From Actinomycetales bacterium (GTDB lineage: Bacteria; Actinomycetota; Actinomycetes; Mycobacteriales; Mycobacteriaceae), in the NCBI GenBank assembly GCA_012841845.1, contig DUTZ01000147.1, forward strand, positions 1 to 5,026: 5,026 nt of DNA, in the 5' to 3' direction. Positions 1 to 5,026 of the stretch are shown one piece after another. The notes beneath the pieces are model-generated. The model worked only from the letters and a program-made list of their open reading frames with translations, had not been told where the DNA came from and did not search any database. Positions within the stretch are counted from its first letter, which is position 1, and each line of letters begins with the position of its first letter. The translations under genes and the position numbers were made by a program.

Positions 1-11
1 CCCCGCTCGGC

Positions 12-1100
12 GTGATCGAGCGAACCGATGCGCTCGACTTCTCGGACGTGTGCTGGGACGAGTCGGTGGTGATCGCCCTGGTCCGCGAGATCGCGGCGCT
101 CGCGCGCATCCCCTGCGCCGAGGTCCGCGTCGTGCCCACCCCCACCGCCATGGGCGAGGTCGCGGACTCCCCGGGGTGGCTCCGCTCCTCCGCGGACCCG
201 GGCCCGGAGGTCTCCGCGTGGCACCCCCGCTTCGGCCGCCTCGCCCGGGCCCGGAACGTCGCGCGATGGGAGGACGACCTCGAGCGCGCGGCGCCCCTCG
301 GCGTCCTCGAGTCCCCGCGCCATCGGTACGGACGGGGGCTGTGGGTCCGCGCCGACGCGGACGCCCTGCTGGGTGCGGAGTCGCCCGAGAGGGAGACGGA
401 CCGCTTCTCCGTGTGCACCCTCGTGATCGGCTACGTGGGGATGATGTGCGAGTTCGGCGCGCCGATCGTCTCGGCGGGCTGGTCGCCCTCCGCTCAGACC
501 GGTGAGGAGTTCGGGGTCGAACTCCGCCTCGGCGAGCTGCTCACGGACGCCTTCTGCGCAGGGCTCGGCTACCTCGCCCCGGCCGGACGCGACATCCTGG
601 TCTGCCGCCGGCCCGCGATCCGCTTCCTGGACCAACCGGACGAGTTCGGGGCGGCCCCGCTGTACCACCACGACTCGGGTCCGGCGATCGAGTTCGCGGA
701 CGGGACGGGACCGTTCTTCCTGGGCGGCGTGGACCTGCCCGAATGGTTTCACTCGGCCGTCGTGGACGGCGCGCTCACCATGCGCTACGTCCGGCGGATG
801 CCGCTGCGCCGTCACCGCATCGCCGCGTACTCGGGCATGCCCCCGGCGGCCCGGCTCGACGGTCTCCGGGCGGACCCGGTCGACGTGGGGTCCACGGGGA
901 CGCGCCTCTACCTGATCCACGACCACCCCGACCTCGACGGCCCGACCTGGTACATGGTCATGACCGACCCGTCGACGGGCCGTGAGTACGGCGAGTTCGT
1001 GCCGCCGGAGGTGGGCGAGCGCCGCTCCGCCGACGGCGCGCAGGCCGCGGCCTGGGGCGTCGCGGTGGAGGACTACCGGCGGATGAGACTCGAGGGCTGA
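12..1100 (+). CDS. DUF6745-like domain protein of unknown function (start may lie upstream of window)
   Basis: No biochemical role is known for this family, and none is proposed. The frame runs to a TGA at 1098-1100 and is open leftwards to the window edge. The GTG at 12 gives 362 residues, but no ribosome binding site is visible in the few bases before it, so the real start may be outside. The C-terminal half looks like DUF6745, as I recall the family: a segment ending in CRRPAIRF (198-205), then YHHDSGPAIEFADG (218-231), where the family has an HxxDGPA-x-x-PDG-type motif, then GGVDLPEWF (238-246), where it has HGxxVPEW. A late LYLI...YMVM strand pair (299-316) and EFVPPEV...AAAWGVAVEDYR (328-355) match the family's LRVPP...AVAWTFG ending. 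No signal peptide or clear membrane span is seen, so it is probably cytoplasmic. It stands alone on this strand and converges on the popT-like gene. The coding call is firm; the family is recognised by motif memory only. Confidence 0.8.
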   Translation: MIERTDALDFSDVCWDESVVIALVREIAALARIPCAEVRVVPTPTAMGEVADSPGWLRSSADPGPEVSAWHPRFGRLARARNVARWEDDLERAAPLGVLESPRHRYGRGLWVRADADALLGAESPERETDRFSVCTLVIGYVGMMCEFGAPIVSAGWSPSAQTGEEFGVELRLGELLTDAFCAGLGYLAPAGRDILVCRRPAIRFLDQPDEFGAAPLYHHDSGPAIEFADGTGPFFLGGVDLPEWFHSAVVDGALTMRYVRRMPLRRHRIAAYSGMPPAARLDGLRADPVDVGSTGTRLYLIHDHPDLDGPTWYMVMTDPSTGREYGEFVPPEVGERRSADGAQAAAWGVAVEDYRRMRLEG

Positions 1101-1132
1101 ACGGCGCGGCGGCCGGCTCAGCGGTCCTCGAG
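1089..1132. terminator. Nested inverted repeat spanning two convergent stop codons; candidate bidirectional terminator
   Basis: Three stems nest around one centre: CTCGAG at 1089-1094 with CTCGAG at 1127-1132, GCTGA at 1096-1100 with TCAGC at 1118-1122, and CGGC at 1102-1105 with GCCG at 1112-1115, with small unpaired bases between them. The stop codon of each convergent gene lies in the middle stem. There is no T-rich tail on either strand, which is common for actinobacterial terminators but leaves the call uncertain. Confidence 0.4.
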
Positions 1133-2146
1133 GGCCGTCTCCCGGGGGCTCGGGTCGGTGGTGGCGGCCTTGTTCTGGAACGCCCGCTCCAGGGCCAGGA
1201 CCACGACGACGATGACGACGCCGCCCACCACGGCGGCGAGCACGACCGGCCAGTCCGAACCGGGCGCCAGGATGTCGGCCTCCTCGGTCTGCCACGGCCA
1301 CAGGGCGCGCAGCGAGCCCAGCATGAGGCCGGCCATCGCCACCAGGGTGGGCTTGCGGAAGTCCTCGAGCAGGCGGTCGAGGACCTTGACGAACAGCGAG
1401 ATGCCCACGAGCGCGCCGGCCGCGAACACGCCCAGGTACGCCAGGTTCCGCTCGTCCACGGCCCCCATCGTGGGCGCGTACAGGCCCATCGCCAGCAGCA
1501 GGTACGAGCCCGAGACACCCGGCAGCACCAGCGCGCAGATCGCGACGGCGGCGGCGACGAAGACCAGCAGGTAGGACGGGTCGTCGATGGTGCCGCTCGG
1601 CAGGCCGGACAGGCCGAAGGCGAACGCGACGCCGCCGAGGAAGAACAGCACGAGCACCCAGTTCCGGCCGCCCGGGGTGGCCCGCGCCATGCCCAACGGC
1701 ACGGCGATGCTCGCGGCCACCATGCCGAGGAACAGGCCGCGCGAGATCTCCGGCTGGCCCTCGACGAAGCCCTTCATGACGCCGGCCATGGTGAAGACCA
1801 TGGCGAACATGCCCACCGCCATGGGCAGGAGCAGCCACCAGTCCACGTGCCGGAACGCAGCGGCGGTCCGCTTCTTGCGGTCCGGCCCGAGCGCGGCGGA
1901 CCGGATGCCGTCCACGATGTGCGCGCCGGTGTCGAGCAGGCGCGGGTACACGCCGGTCACCAGCGCCACCGTGCCGCCGGACACGCCGGGCACGAGCTCG
2001 GCCATGCCGATGAGCGCGCCGCGGACCGCGTTGCCCACCATGCCGAGGGGCCCCGGCCGCTCGGGGACGGGCGACCGGGGGTCGAGATCGGCGTCGTCGA
2101 CGGGGTCGTGGTGCGCGGACTGCGGGCTGACGTGCTCGGCGGACAT
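1118..2146 (-). CDS. popT: DUF368 family polyprenyl-phosphate transporter (PopT-like), 342 aa
   Basis: DUF368 proteins (PopT) are known to flip undecaprenyl phosphate, the lipid carrier of wall-polymer synthesis, back to the inner face of the membrane for reuse. The family hallmark appears twice, as expected from its internal inverted-repeat fold: PGVSGGT at residues 53-59 and PGVSGSY at 209-215, each beside a glycine-rich hydrophobic stretch. Hydrophobic spans are visible at about 103-125, 136-155, 162-182, 191-222, 236-256, 266-283 and 299-319. The first 32 residues are hydrophilic, acidic and proline-rich, and the C-terminus is charged; both are probably cytoplasmic. The ATG at 2146 was chosen because the frame starts there with AGAGG just upstream, though the spacing is short. 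An ATG at 2041 (Met36) would remove the tail and cannot be excluded. It lies 75 bases downstream of the nuclease gene on the same strand, with no obvious promoter between, so read-through transcription is plausible. In an actinobacterium the substrate may be decaprenyl phosphate (inference). Confidence 0.9.
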   Translation of the reverse strand: MSAEHVSPQSAHHDPVDDADLDPRSPVPERPGPLGMVGNAVRGALIGMAELVPGVSGGTVALVTGVYPRLLDTGAHIVDGIRSAALGPDRKKRTAAAFRHVDWWLLLPMAVGMFAMVFTMAGVMKGFVEGQPEISRGLFLGMVAASIAVPLGMARATPGGRNWVLVLFFLGGVAFAFGLSGLPSGTIDDPSYLLVFVAAAVAICALVLPGVSGSYLLLAMGLYAPTMGAVDERNLAYLGVFAAGALVGISLFVKVLDRLLEDFRKPTLVAMAGLMLGSLRALWPWQTEEADILAPGSDWPVVLAAVVGGVVIVVVVLALERAFQNKAATTDPSPRETALEDR

Positions 2147-2161
2147 GGCCTCTACTTTCCC

Positions 2162-2202
2162 TCACACCCGGGCGTGGCGCGAAATGCCACACCCGGGCGT
2201 GA
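2162..2202 (-). terminator. Long intergenic hairpin between nuclease and popT-like gene; terminator or attenuator
   Basis: The arms are 2162-2178 and 2186-2202, with a 7-base loop at 2179-2185. Of 17 pairs, 15 are Watson-Crick. The other two are A-C mismatches if read as plus-strand RNA but G-U wobble pairs as minus-strand RNA, so the structure is built for the minus strand. Each arm contains the same 14-mer, CACACCCGGGCGTG, itself almost palindromic. The hairpin starts 19 bases after the nuclease stop and ends 15 bases before the popT-like start. No T-run follows, so it could be a partial terminator, an mRNA-stabilising 3' end or a leader structure for popT. Confidence 0.6.
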
Positions 2203-2221
2203 CCGCAGAGGGAGCAGAGTC

Positions 2222-4720
2222 TCAGGAACCGGACGAGCCGCCGAACAGGGTCCCGAAGAACTGCCGGAGCCCCGCGAGGGAGCCGCCGCCGTCACCGGGC
2301 GTCGGGTCCTCGGGATCGCTCGGGTCCTCCGGGTCGCCGGGCTCGCCACCGGAGCGCGTGAGGTCGATCCCCACGAGCACGGGATCGTGGTCCGAGGCCC
2401 GGTAGGCGTCGGGGGCGTAGATCGCGGCCTGGGCGTCCTTCTTGAACTCCGTCGTGTAGTCGAGCAGGTCGGGCTCGTCGGCGTTGGCGTGCCACTCGGT
2501 GGCGCCCACGACGTGCCCGGCCAGGCCCTCGCTGGCCAGCGCGTGGTCGAGGTAGCCGAGCTGGCCGTCGAACACGTACGAGTAGGCGTCGGCCCCGCCG
2601 AAGCGCTCGAGCAGATCCACGTAGCCGCCCTCCCGCAGGGCCTCGATCGGATCCTCCTTCGCGTACGCGTTGAGGTCGCCGATCACCAGCGAGCGGCCGG
2701 GGGCGGAGAGCTCCGGGTGGTCGTCGAGCCAGTCGGCGAGGGCGCGGGCGGCGTTGGTGCGCACGCCGTTGCAGTTGCCCTGGCCGTCCGGGTCCTCCGG
2801 GTCGCCGAGGTCGGTGCAGGCCGAGCCCTTGGACTTGAGGTGGTTGACCACCACGGTGACGTCCTGCCCGGAGTCGGCGTCGGTGAACACCTGGGCCAGC
2901 GCGGGTCGGTTCTTGGAAGTGACGAACCGCGTGTCCACCGACTCGTCGAGCACCGCGTGCGCGCCCTTGGGCGTGACCTCGGCGGGCTTGTAGACCAGCG
3001 CCGTGGTGATGGCGTCGGTGCCCACCGGGCCGGTCTCGACCGCGGCGTAGGTGCCGGCGCCGACCCGCTCGTTGAGCGCGTCCACCAGGGTGGCGAGCGC
3101 CTCGGGGCGGTTCTCGATCTCCATGAGGCCCACCACGTCGGCGTCGAGGCCGGCGAGCATCGCGACGATCTTGTCCTGCTGGCGCCGCAGCTCCTCGGCG
3201 GTCGCCGCGCCGCGGGCGTTGCGGTCCTCGGAGCGCAGGGTGGTGAAGTAGTTGAGGACGTTGGCCGAGGCCACGGTGAGCGGGGCGTCGATGACCGGCG
3301 CCTCCGGCCGCGGGTTGGCGGCGGTGTGGGTGGCGCCCTGGGTGGGCTGGATCGCCCACTCGTCGAACCGGTAGTCGAGCACGCCGGTCACGCCGTCGAG
3401 CGTGTCGCCCATGCGGAACCGGTGGTCGATGGTGAACTCCTCGCCGTCGGGGTGGATCGCCGGGTCGGGGTTCTGCACGCCGCGGGCGTCGTCGATCGTG
3501 ATCCGGTCGGCCGCGTTGGCCTCGGCGACCTCCCGCGCCTCCGCCGAGCCGGGCTCGTGCAGGTGCGTGGGCTGGTACTGCCGCTCGGTGGAGACGACGA
3601 TCTGCCCGTAGCGGTCGTAGTCGTACACCTCGATGATCGACACCTGCTGCGGCAGCGTCACGCGCATGCTCTCGTAGGCCTCGAGCGCGTCGCGGTCCGG
3701 GATCGGCAGCGTGATCTCGGCCGGCGCGGGCAGCTCCTGGCCGGTCGCGCACGCGACCGTCTCGGCCGGGGTGATCTGCGTGAGCCCGTAGTACTCGGTG
3801 ACCTGCCCGGTCACGCGGACGCGGTCGCCCACCGACACCTCCGGGTCCTGGGAGTAGACGAAGATCCCGTCGGAGGTGGCGTCGTCGCCGTCACCGCCGT
3901 CCTGCAGCGAGTAGCCGCGGAACCCCCCGTCCTGGGTGTCGGCCACCACGACGCCCTCGACGGTGGCCGTCCGCCCCGCCATCGGCGAGGCGGCGCCCGA
4001 CCCCTGCACGGCCCCGATGGCGGTGGCGGGCTCGCCGCACGCCCCGGCGGGCGGGGTCCCGGGATCCGTAGGGTCGGTGGGTTCGGTGGGCTCGGTGGGC
4101 TCGGTGGGCTCGGTCGGGTCCCCGGTCTCGTACCGGCCCAGGTCGTCAAAGGTGTCGATCGGGAAGGCGATCCACTGCGCCGCCGGGTCGAACGCGTCGG
4201 AGGGGTCGGTGTCCGGCGCGGAGCCGGGGATGCGGCGCAGGGTGCGGTCCACGGTGGTGACGTCGCCGGAGGTCCACGCGGTGCCCGGGTCGACGCCCAC
4301 CTGGCCGAAGGAGTCGACGACCTCGTCGCCGCGGAACAGCACGATCGCGTCGTCGCCGTTCCACAGGCCCGCGCCCGTGCCCTGGTCCACCGGGAAGGCG
4401 GCCCGGCTCGAGCCGTAGACGAACGACGCGCCCGGCGCGAGCTCCCCGGCGAGGGCGTCCCGGGACGACGAGGACGTGCTCCCGTTGGAGAACACAGCCA
4501 CCGTGTACGCCGCGAGGTCCACCGGCTCGGCGCCGAGGTTGGTGATCTCGATCGCCTTGTTGTGCGAGCTGCCCTCGACGTACTCGGTGATGAGCAGCGA
4601 CGACGCGGGCTGCGCGGTGGCGGCCGGGGCGAGCATCGGGGCGGAGGTGGTCAGCAGGAGCGCCGCGGCGGCCGCGACGAGCGCGCGGCGGCGGGGGCTG
4701 CGGGGTGGGGTGGTGGTCAT
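2222..4720 (-). CDS. nucH: Secreted ExeM/NucH-family extracellular endonuclease, 832 aa
   Basis: This family degrades extracellular DNA (and possibly RNA) outside the cell, giving nucleotides and phosphate. Numbering is from the ATG at 4720. Residues 1-36 form a signal peptide: RRR at 10-12, an alanine/leucine core, then ATA before Gln37. A lamin-tail domain follows (about 39-140, ITEYVEGSSHNKAIEITN), then a (TEP)n linker (201-221) and an OB-fold (about 226-330, with VEGVVVAD and VGDRVRVTG). The endonuclease/exonuclease/phosphatase domain spans about 480-787. Its active-site residues are in place: Asn487 and Asn490 (SANVLN), Glu534 (MEIEN), His627 (VNHLKSKG), Asp682 and Asn684 (GDLNAY), Asp725/His726 (YLDH), Asp777/His778 (SDHDP). 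The only cysteines, 228/324 and 635/650, fit two disulphides. A Pro/Asp/Glu linker and a short hydrophobic tail end the protein. A GTG at 4750 would add ten residues before the signal peptide and is disfavoured; neither start has a clear ribosome binding site. The symbol is the family name; a Pi-starvation-induced nucH is known in Corynebacterium glutamicum. Confidence 0.93.
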   Translation of the reverse strand: MTTTPPRSPRRRALVAAAAALLLTTSAPMLAPAATAQPASSLLITEYVEGSSHNKAIEITNLGAEPVDLAAYTVAVFSNGSTSSSSRDALAGELAPGASFVYGSSRAAFPVDQGTGAGLWNGDDAIVLFRGDEVVDSFGQVGVDPGTAWTSGDVTTVDRTLRRIPGSAPDTDPSDAFDPAAQWIAFPIDTFDDLGRYETGDPTEPTEPTEPTEPTDPTDPGTPPAGACGEPATAIGAVQGSGAASPMAGRTATVEGVVVADTQDGGFRGYSLQDGGDGDDATSDGIFVYSQDPEVSVGDRVRVTGQVTEYYGLTQITPAETVACATGQELPAPAEITLPIPDRDALEAYESMRVTLPQQVSIIEVYDYDRYGQIVVSTERQYQPTHLHEPGSAEAREVAEANAADRITIDDARGVQNPDPAIHPDGEEFTIDHRFRMGDTLDGVTGVLDYRFDEWAIQPTQGATHTAANPRPEAPVIDAPLTVASANVLNYFTTLRSEDRNARGAATAEELRRQQDKIVAMLAGLDADVVGLMEIENRPEALATLVDALNERVGAGTYAAVETGPVGTDAITTALVYKPAEVTPKGAHAVLDESVDTRFVTSKNRPALAQVFTDADSGQDVTVVVNHLKSKGSACTDLGDPEDPDGQGNCNGVRTNAARALADWLDDHPELSAPGRSLVIGDLNAYAKEDPIEALREGGYVDLLERFGGADAYSYVFDGQLGYLDHALASEGLAGHVVGATEWHANADEPDLLDYTTEFKKDAQAAIYAPDAYRASDHDPVLVGIDLTRSGGEPGDPEDPSDPEDPTPGDGGGSLAGLRQFFGTLFGGSSGS
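4071..4115. repeat. Five 9-bp tandem units encoding the Thr-Glu/Asp-Pro linker
   Basis: Five consecutive 9-base units with core GGCTCGGTG (4071-4115) lie inside the nuclease gene; the outer units differ by one or two bases. They encode the TEP/TDP linker between the lamin-tail domain and the OB-fold. Because the unit is a whole number of codons, gain or loss of copies changes linker length without a frameshift. Confidence 0.85.
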
Positions 4721-4796
4721 GGGGTCCGTTCGGTCGGAGGAGCCGGGCACACGGTCGGCGCGAGAGACGTTCCGGGAGAAGGCTTCCGGCCCCCAA

Positions 4797-4823
4797 CCGC
4801 GGTGCCCGCCCCCCGCACCGCGG
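4797..4823. other. Perfect 9-bp inverted repeat upstream of the nuclease gene
   Basis: CCGCGGTGC (4797-4805) and GCACCGCGG (4815-4823) are exact reverse complements separated by 9 bases of almost pure C on the plus strand. If the nuclease transcript begins near 4819, the hairpin falls at its extreme 5' end; otherwise it could be a protein binding site. A third ACCGCGG copy lies at 4835-4841. The extreme GC content makes chance a real alternative. Confidence 0.45.
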
Positions 4824-4825
4824 CC

Positions 4826-4857
4826 ACGGTAGGGACCGCGGGGGACGGGCCCGTCAC
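4826..4857 (-). promoter_or_regulatory. Candidate promoter for the nuclease gene
   Basis: TACCGT (minus strand, 4831-4826) fits the actinobacterial TANNNT -10 pattern and is the only such hexamer I found between 4721 and 4860 on this strand. The best -35-like element is GTGACG (4857-4852), with a long 20-base spacer. A weak -35 with direct repeats immediately upstream is what an activator-dependent promoter would look like. The predicted leader is about 100 bases long. Confidence 0.3.
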
Positions 4858-4859
4858 GG

Positions 4860-4891
4860 CCCGGATGACACCAGGTGACGGCCGGGTGAAC
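4860..4891 (-). promoter_or_regulatory. PHO-box-like direct repeats, putative PhoP/RegX3-type binding site
   Basis: Read on the minus strand, three units follow one another: GTTCACCCGGC (4891-4881), CGTCACCTGGT (4880-4870) and TGTCATCCGGG (4870-4860). The TCA cores begin at 4889, 4878 and 4868, so spacing is 11 then 10 bases, one helical turn. The Streptomyces PhoP direct-repeat consensus, G(G/T)TCAYYYR(G/C)G, is matched at about 10, 9 and 10 of 11 positions. The site ends 2 bases from the candidate -35 of the nuclease gene, where a response-regulator activator would be expected. It also lies about 35 bases upstream of the candidate -10 of the divergent gene. Regulator identity is inferred. 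Confidence 0.55.
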
Positions 4892-4925
4892 CGACGACGA
4901 GGAGGCGGACGCGGGCTCCGCTGAT

Positions 4926-4931
4926 TACCAT
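4926..4931 (+). promoter_or_regulatory. Candidate -10 box for the divergent plus-strand gene
   Basis: TACCAT fits the TANNNT actinobacterial -10 pattern and is preceded by TGAT, close to an extended -10. It would place the transcript start near 4938, about 36 bases before the start codon at 4974. No convincing -35 hexamer is visible at 16-18 bases upstream. Confidence 0.35.
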
Positions 4932-4957
4932 CGCGGGAGTCAGACGCACACGGGGAC

Positions 4958-4965
4958 GGGGGAGG
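4958..4965 (+). promoter_or_regulatory. Ribosome binding site deciding the GTG start at 4974
   Basis: GGGGGAGG lies 8 bases before the GTG at 4974, close to ideal spacing. The in-frame ATG at 4980 would be 14 bases away, and the GTG at 4965 overlaps the site, so 4974 is preferred. Confidence 0.65.
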
Positions 4966-4973
4966 TGACGGAC

Positions 4974-5026
4974 GTGCCGATGCACTACCCGCCCCTGTCC
5001 GACGGGACCTACCGCGTCGGCGACCC
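4974..5026 (+). CDS. N-terminal fragment of an unidentified protein, cut by the window end
   Basis: Seventeen codons are visible from the GTG at 4974, reading MPMHYPPLSDGTYRVGD, before the sequence ends. The start is supported by a strong purine-rich ribosome binding site 8 bases upstream and a TANNNT element at 4926. The visible residues show no signal peptide yet. A Pro-Leu-x-Asp-Gly-Thr-Tyr opening is seen in some short actinobacterial M23 peptidases or endolysin-like proteins, but this is far too little to assign a function. It is transcribed divergently from the secreted nuclease gene and shares a 253-base intergenic region with it, including the PHO-box-like repeats. Confidence 0.6.
   Translation, partial: MPMHYPPLSDGTYRVGD

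Noticed and set aside
2163..2201. The duplicated 14-mer as a CRISPR-like or attachment-site repeat
   Set aside because: Only two copies with an 11-base spacer, no cas or integrase gene nearby, and the copies pair with each other as a hairpin.
2286..2345. Repeated CGGGTCCTC-like units near the nuclease 3' end as a regulatory repeat
   Set aside because: They simply encode the Asp-Pro-Glu/Ser linker in frame.
2152..2349. A 65-codon minus-strand frame ending just before the popT-like gene
   Set aside because: It overlaps the nuclease 3' end in another frame and runs through the intergenic hairpin, with no ribosome binding site and no recognisable product.
1587..2405. A 272-codon plus-strand frame over the popT-like gene
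   Set aside because: Antisense shadow, low-complexity Pro/Ser/Thr composition, overlaps a clear membrane protein.
2292..3752. A 486-codon open frame on the minus strand inside the nuclease gene
   Set aside because: It is an out-of-frame copy with extreme Arg/Pro/Ala/Gly content and no family motif.
4748..4750. GTG as an alternative start for the nuclease
   Set aside because: No ribosome binding site, and it would put ten polar residues before an otherwise canonical signal peptide; the ATG at 4720 is more natural.
4751..4825. G-quadruplex on the minus strand of the nuclease leader
   Set aside because: Only three runs of three or more G lie close together, so the usual four-run rule is not met.
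1847..4924. A 1025-codon open frame on the plus strand covering the nuclease gene
   Set aside because: It is antisense to two recognisable genes, is rich in Val/Gly/Arg/His as expected for a GC-biased shadow frame, and shows no domain; the opposite strand carries the catalytic motifs.

Overview
The window is very GC-rich (roughly 70% or more, by eye), with strong G/C preference at third codon positions, GTG as well as ATG starts, and TANNNT-type candidate -10 boxes. This fits a high-GC actinobacterium. The mix of genes would suit the Mycobacteriales, for example a Dietzia-like genus, but genus is a guess; nothing here fixes it.

Layout. (1) Positions 12-1100 (+) encode a DUF6745-like protein of unknown function whose true start may lie left of the window. 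(2) It converges on a minus-strand pair; the two stop codons are 17 bases apart and sit inside a nested inverted repeat that may be a shared terminator. (3) Positions 1118-2146 (-) encode a DUF368 membrane protein of the PopT family, which recycles polyprenyl-phosphate lipid carrier. (4) A 75-base gap holds a long hairpin whose two imperfect pairs become G-U only in minus-strand RNA. (5) Positions 2222-4720 (-) encode a large secreted nuclease of the ExeM/NucH family: signal peptide, lamin-tail domain, Pro/Thr/Glu linker, OB-fold and endonuclease/exonuclease/phosphatase domain with its catalytic residues visible. (6) A 253-base divergent intergenic region follows, then the first 17 codons of a plus-strand gene (from 4974) with a good ribosome binding site, cut by the window end.

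The most interesting signal is in the divergent region. Reading towards the nuclease, three units of the form (G/T)TCA(C/T)CC(C/T)GG are spaced 11 and 10 bases apart (4860-4891). They closely resemble the direct-repeat PHO box bound by PhoP/RegX3-type phosphate-starvation regulators. A secreted nuclease that releases phosphate from extracellular DNA is a sensible target. The downstream gene recycles a phosphate-bearing lipid carrier and may be reached by read-through past the intergenic hairpin. The divergent gene may share the same box. No mobile element, CRISPR array, tRNA or rRNA was seen.
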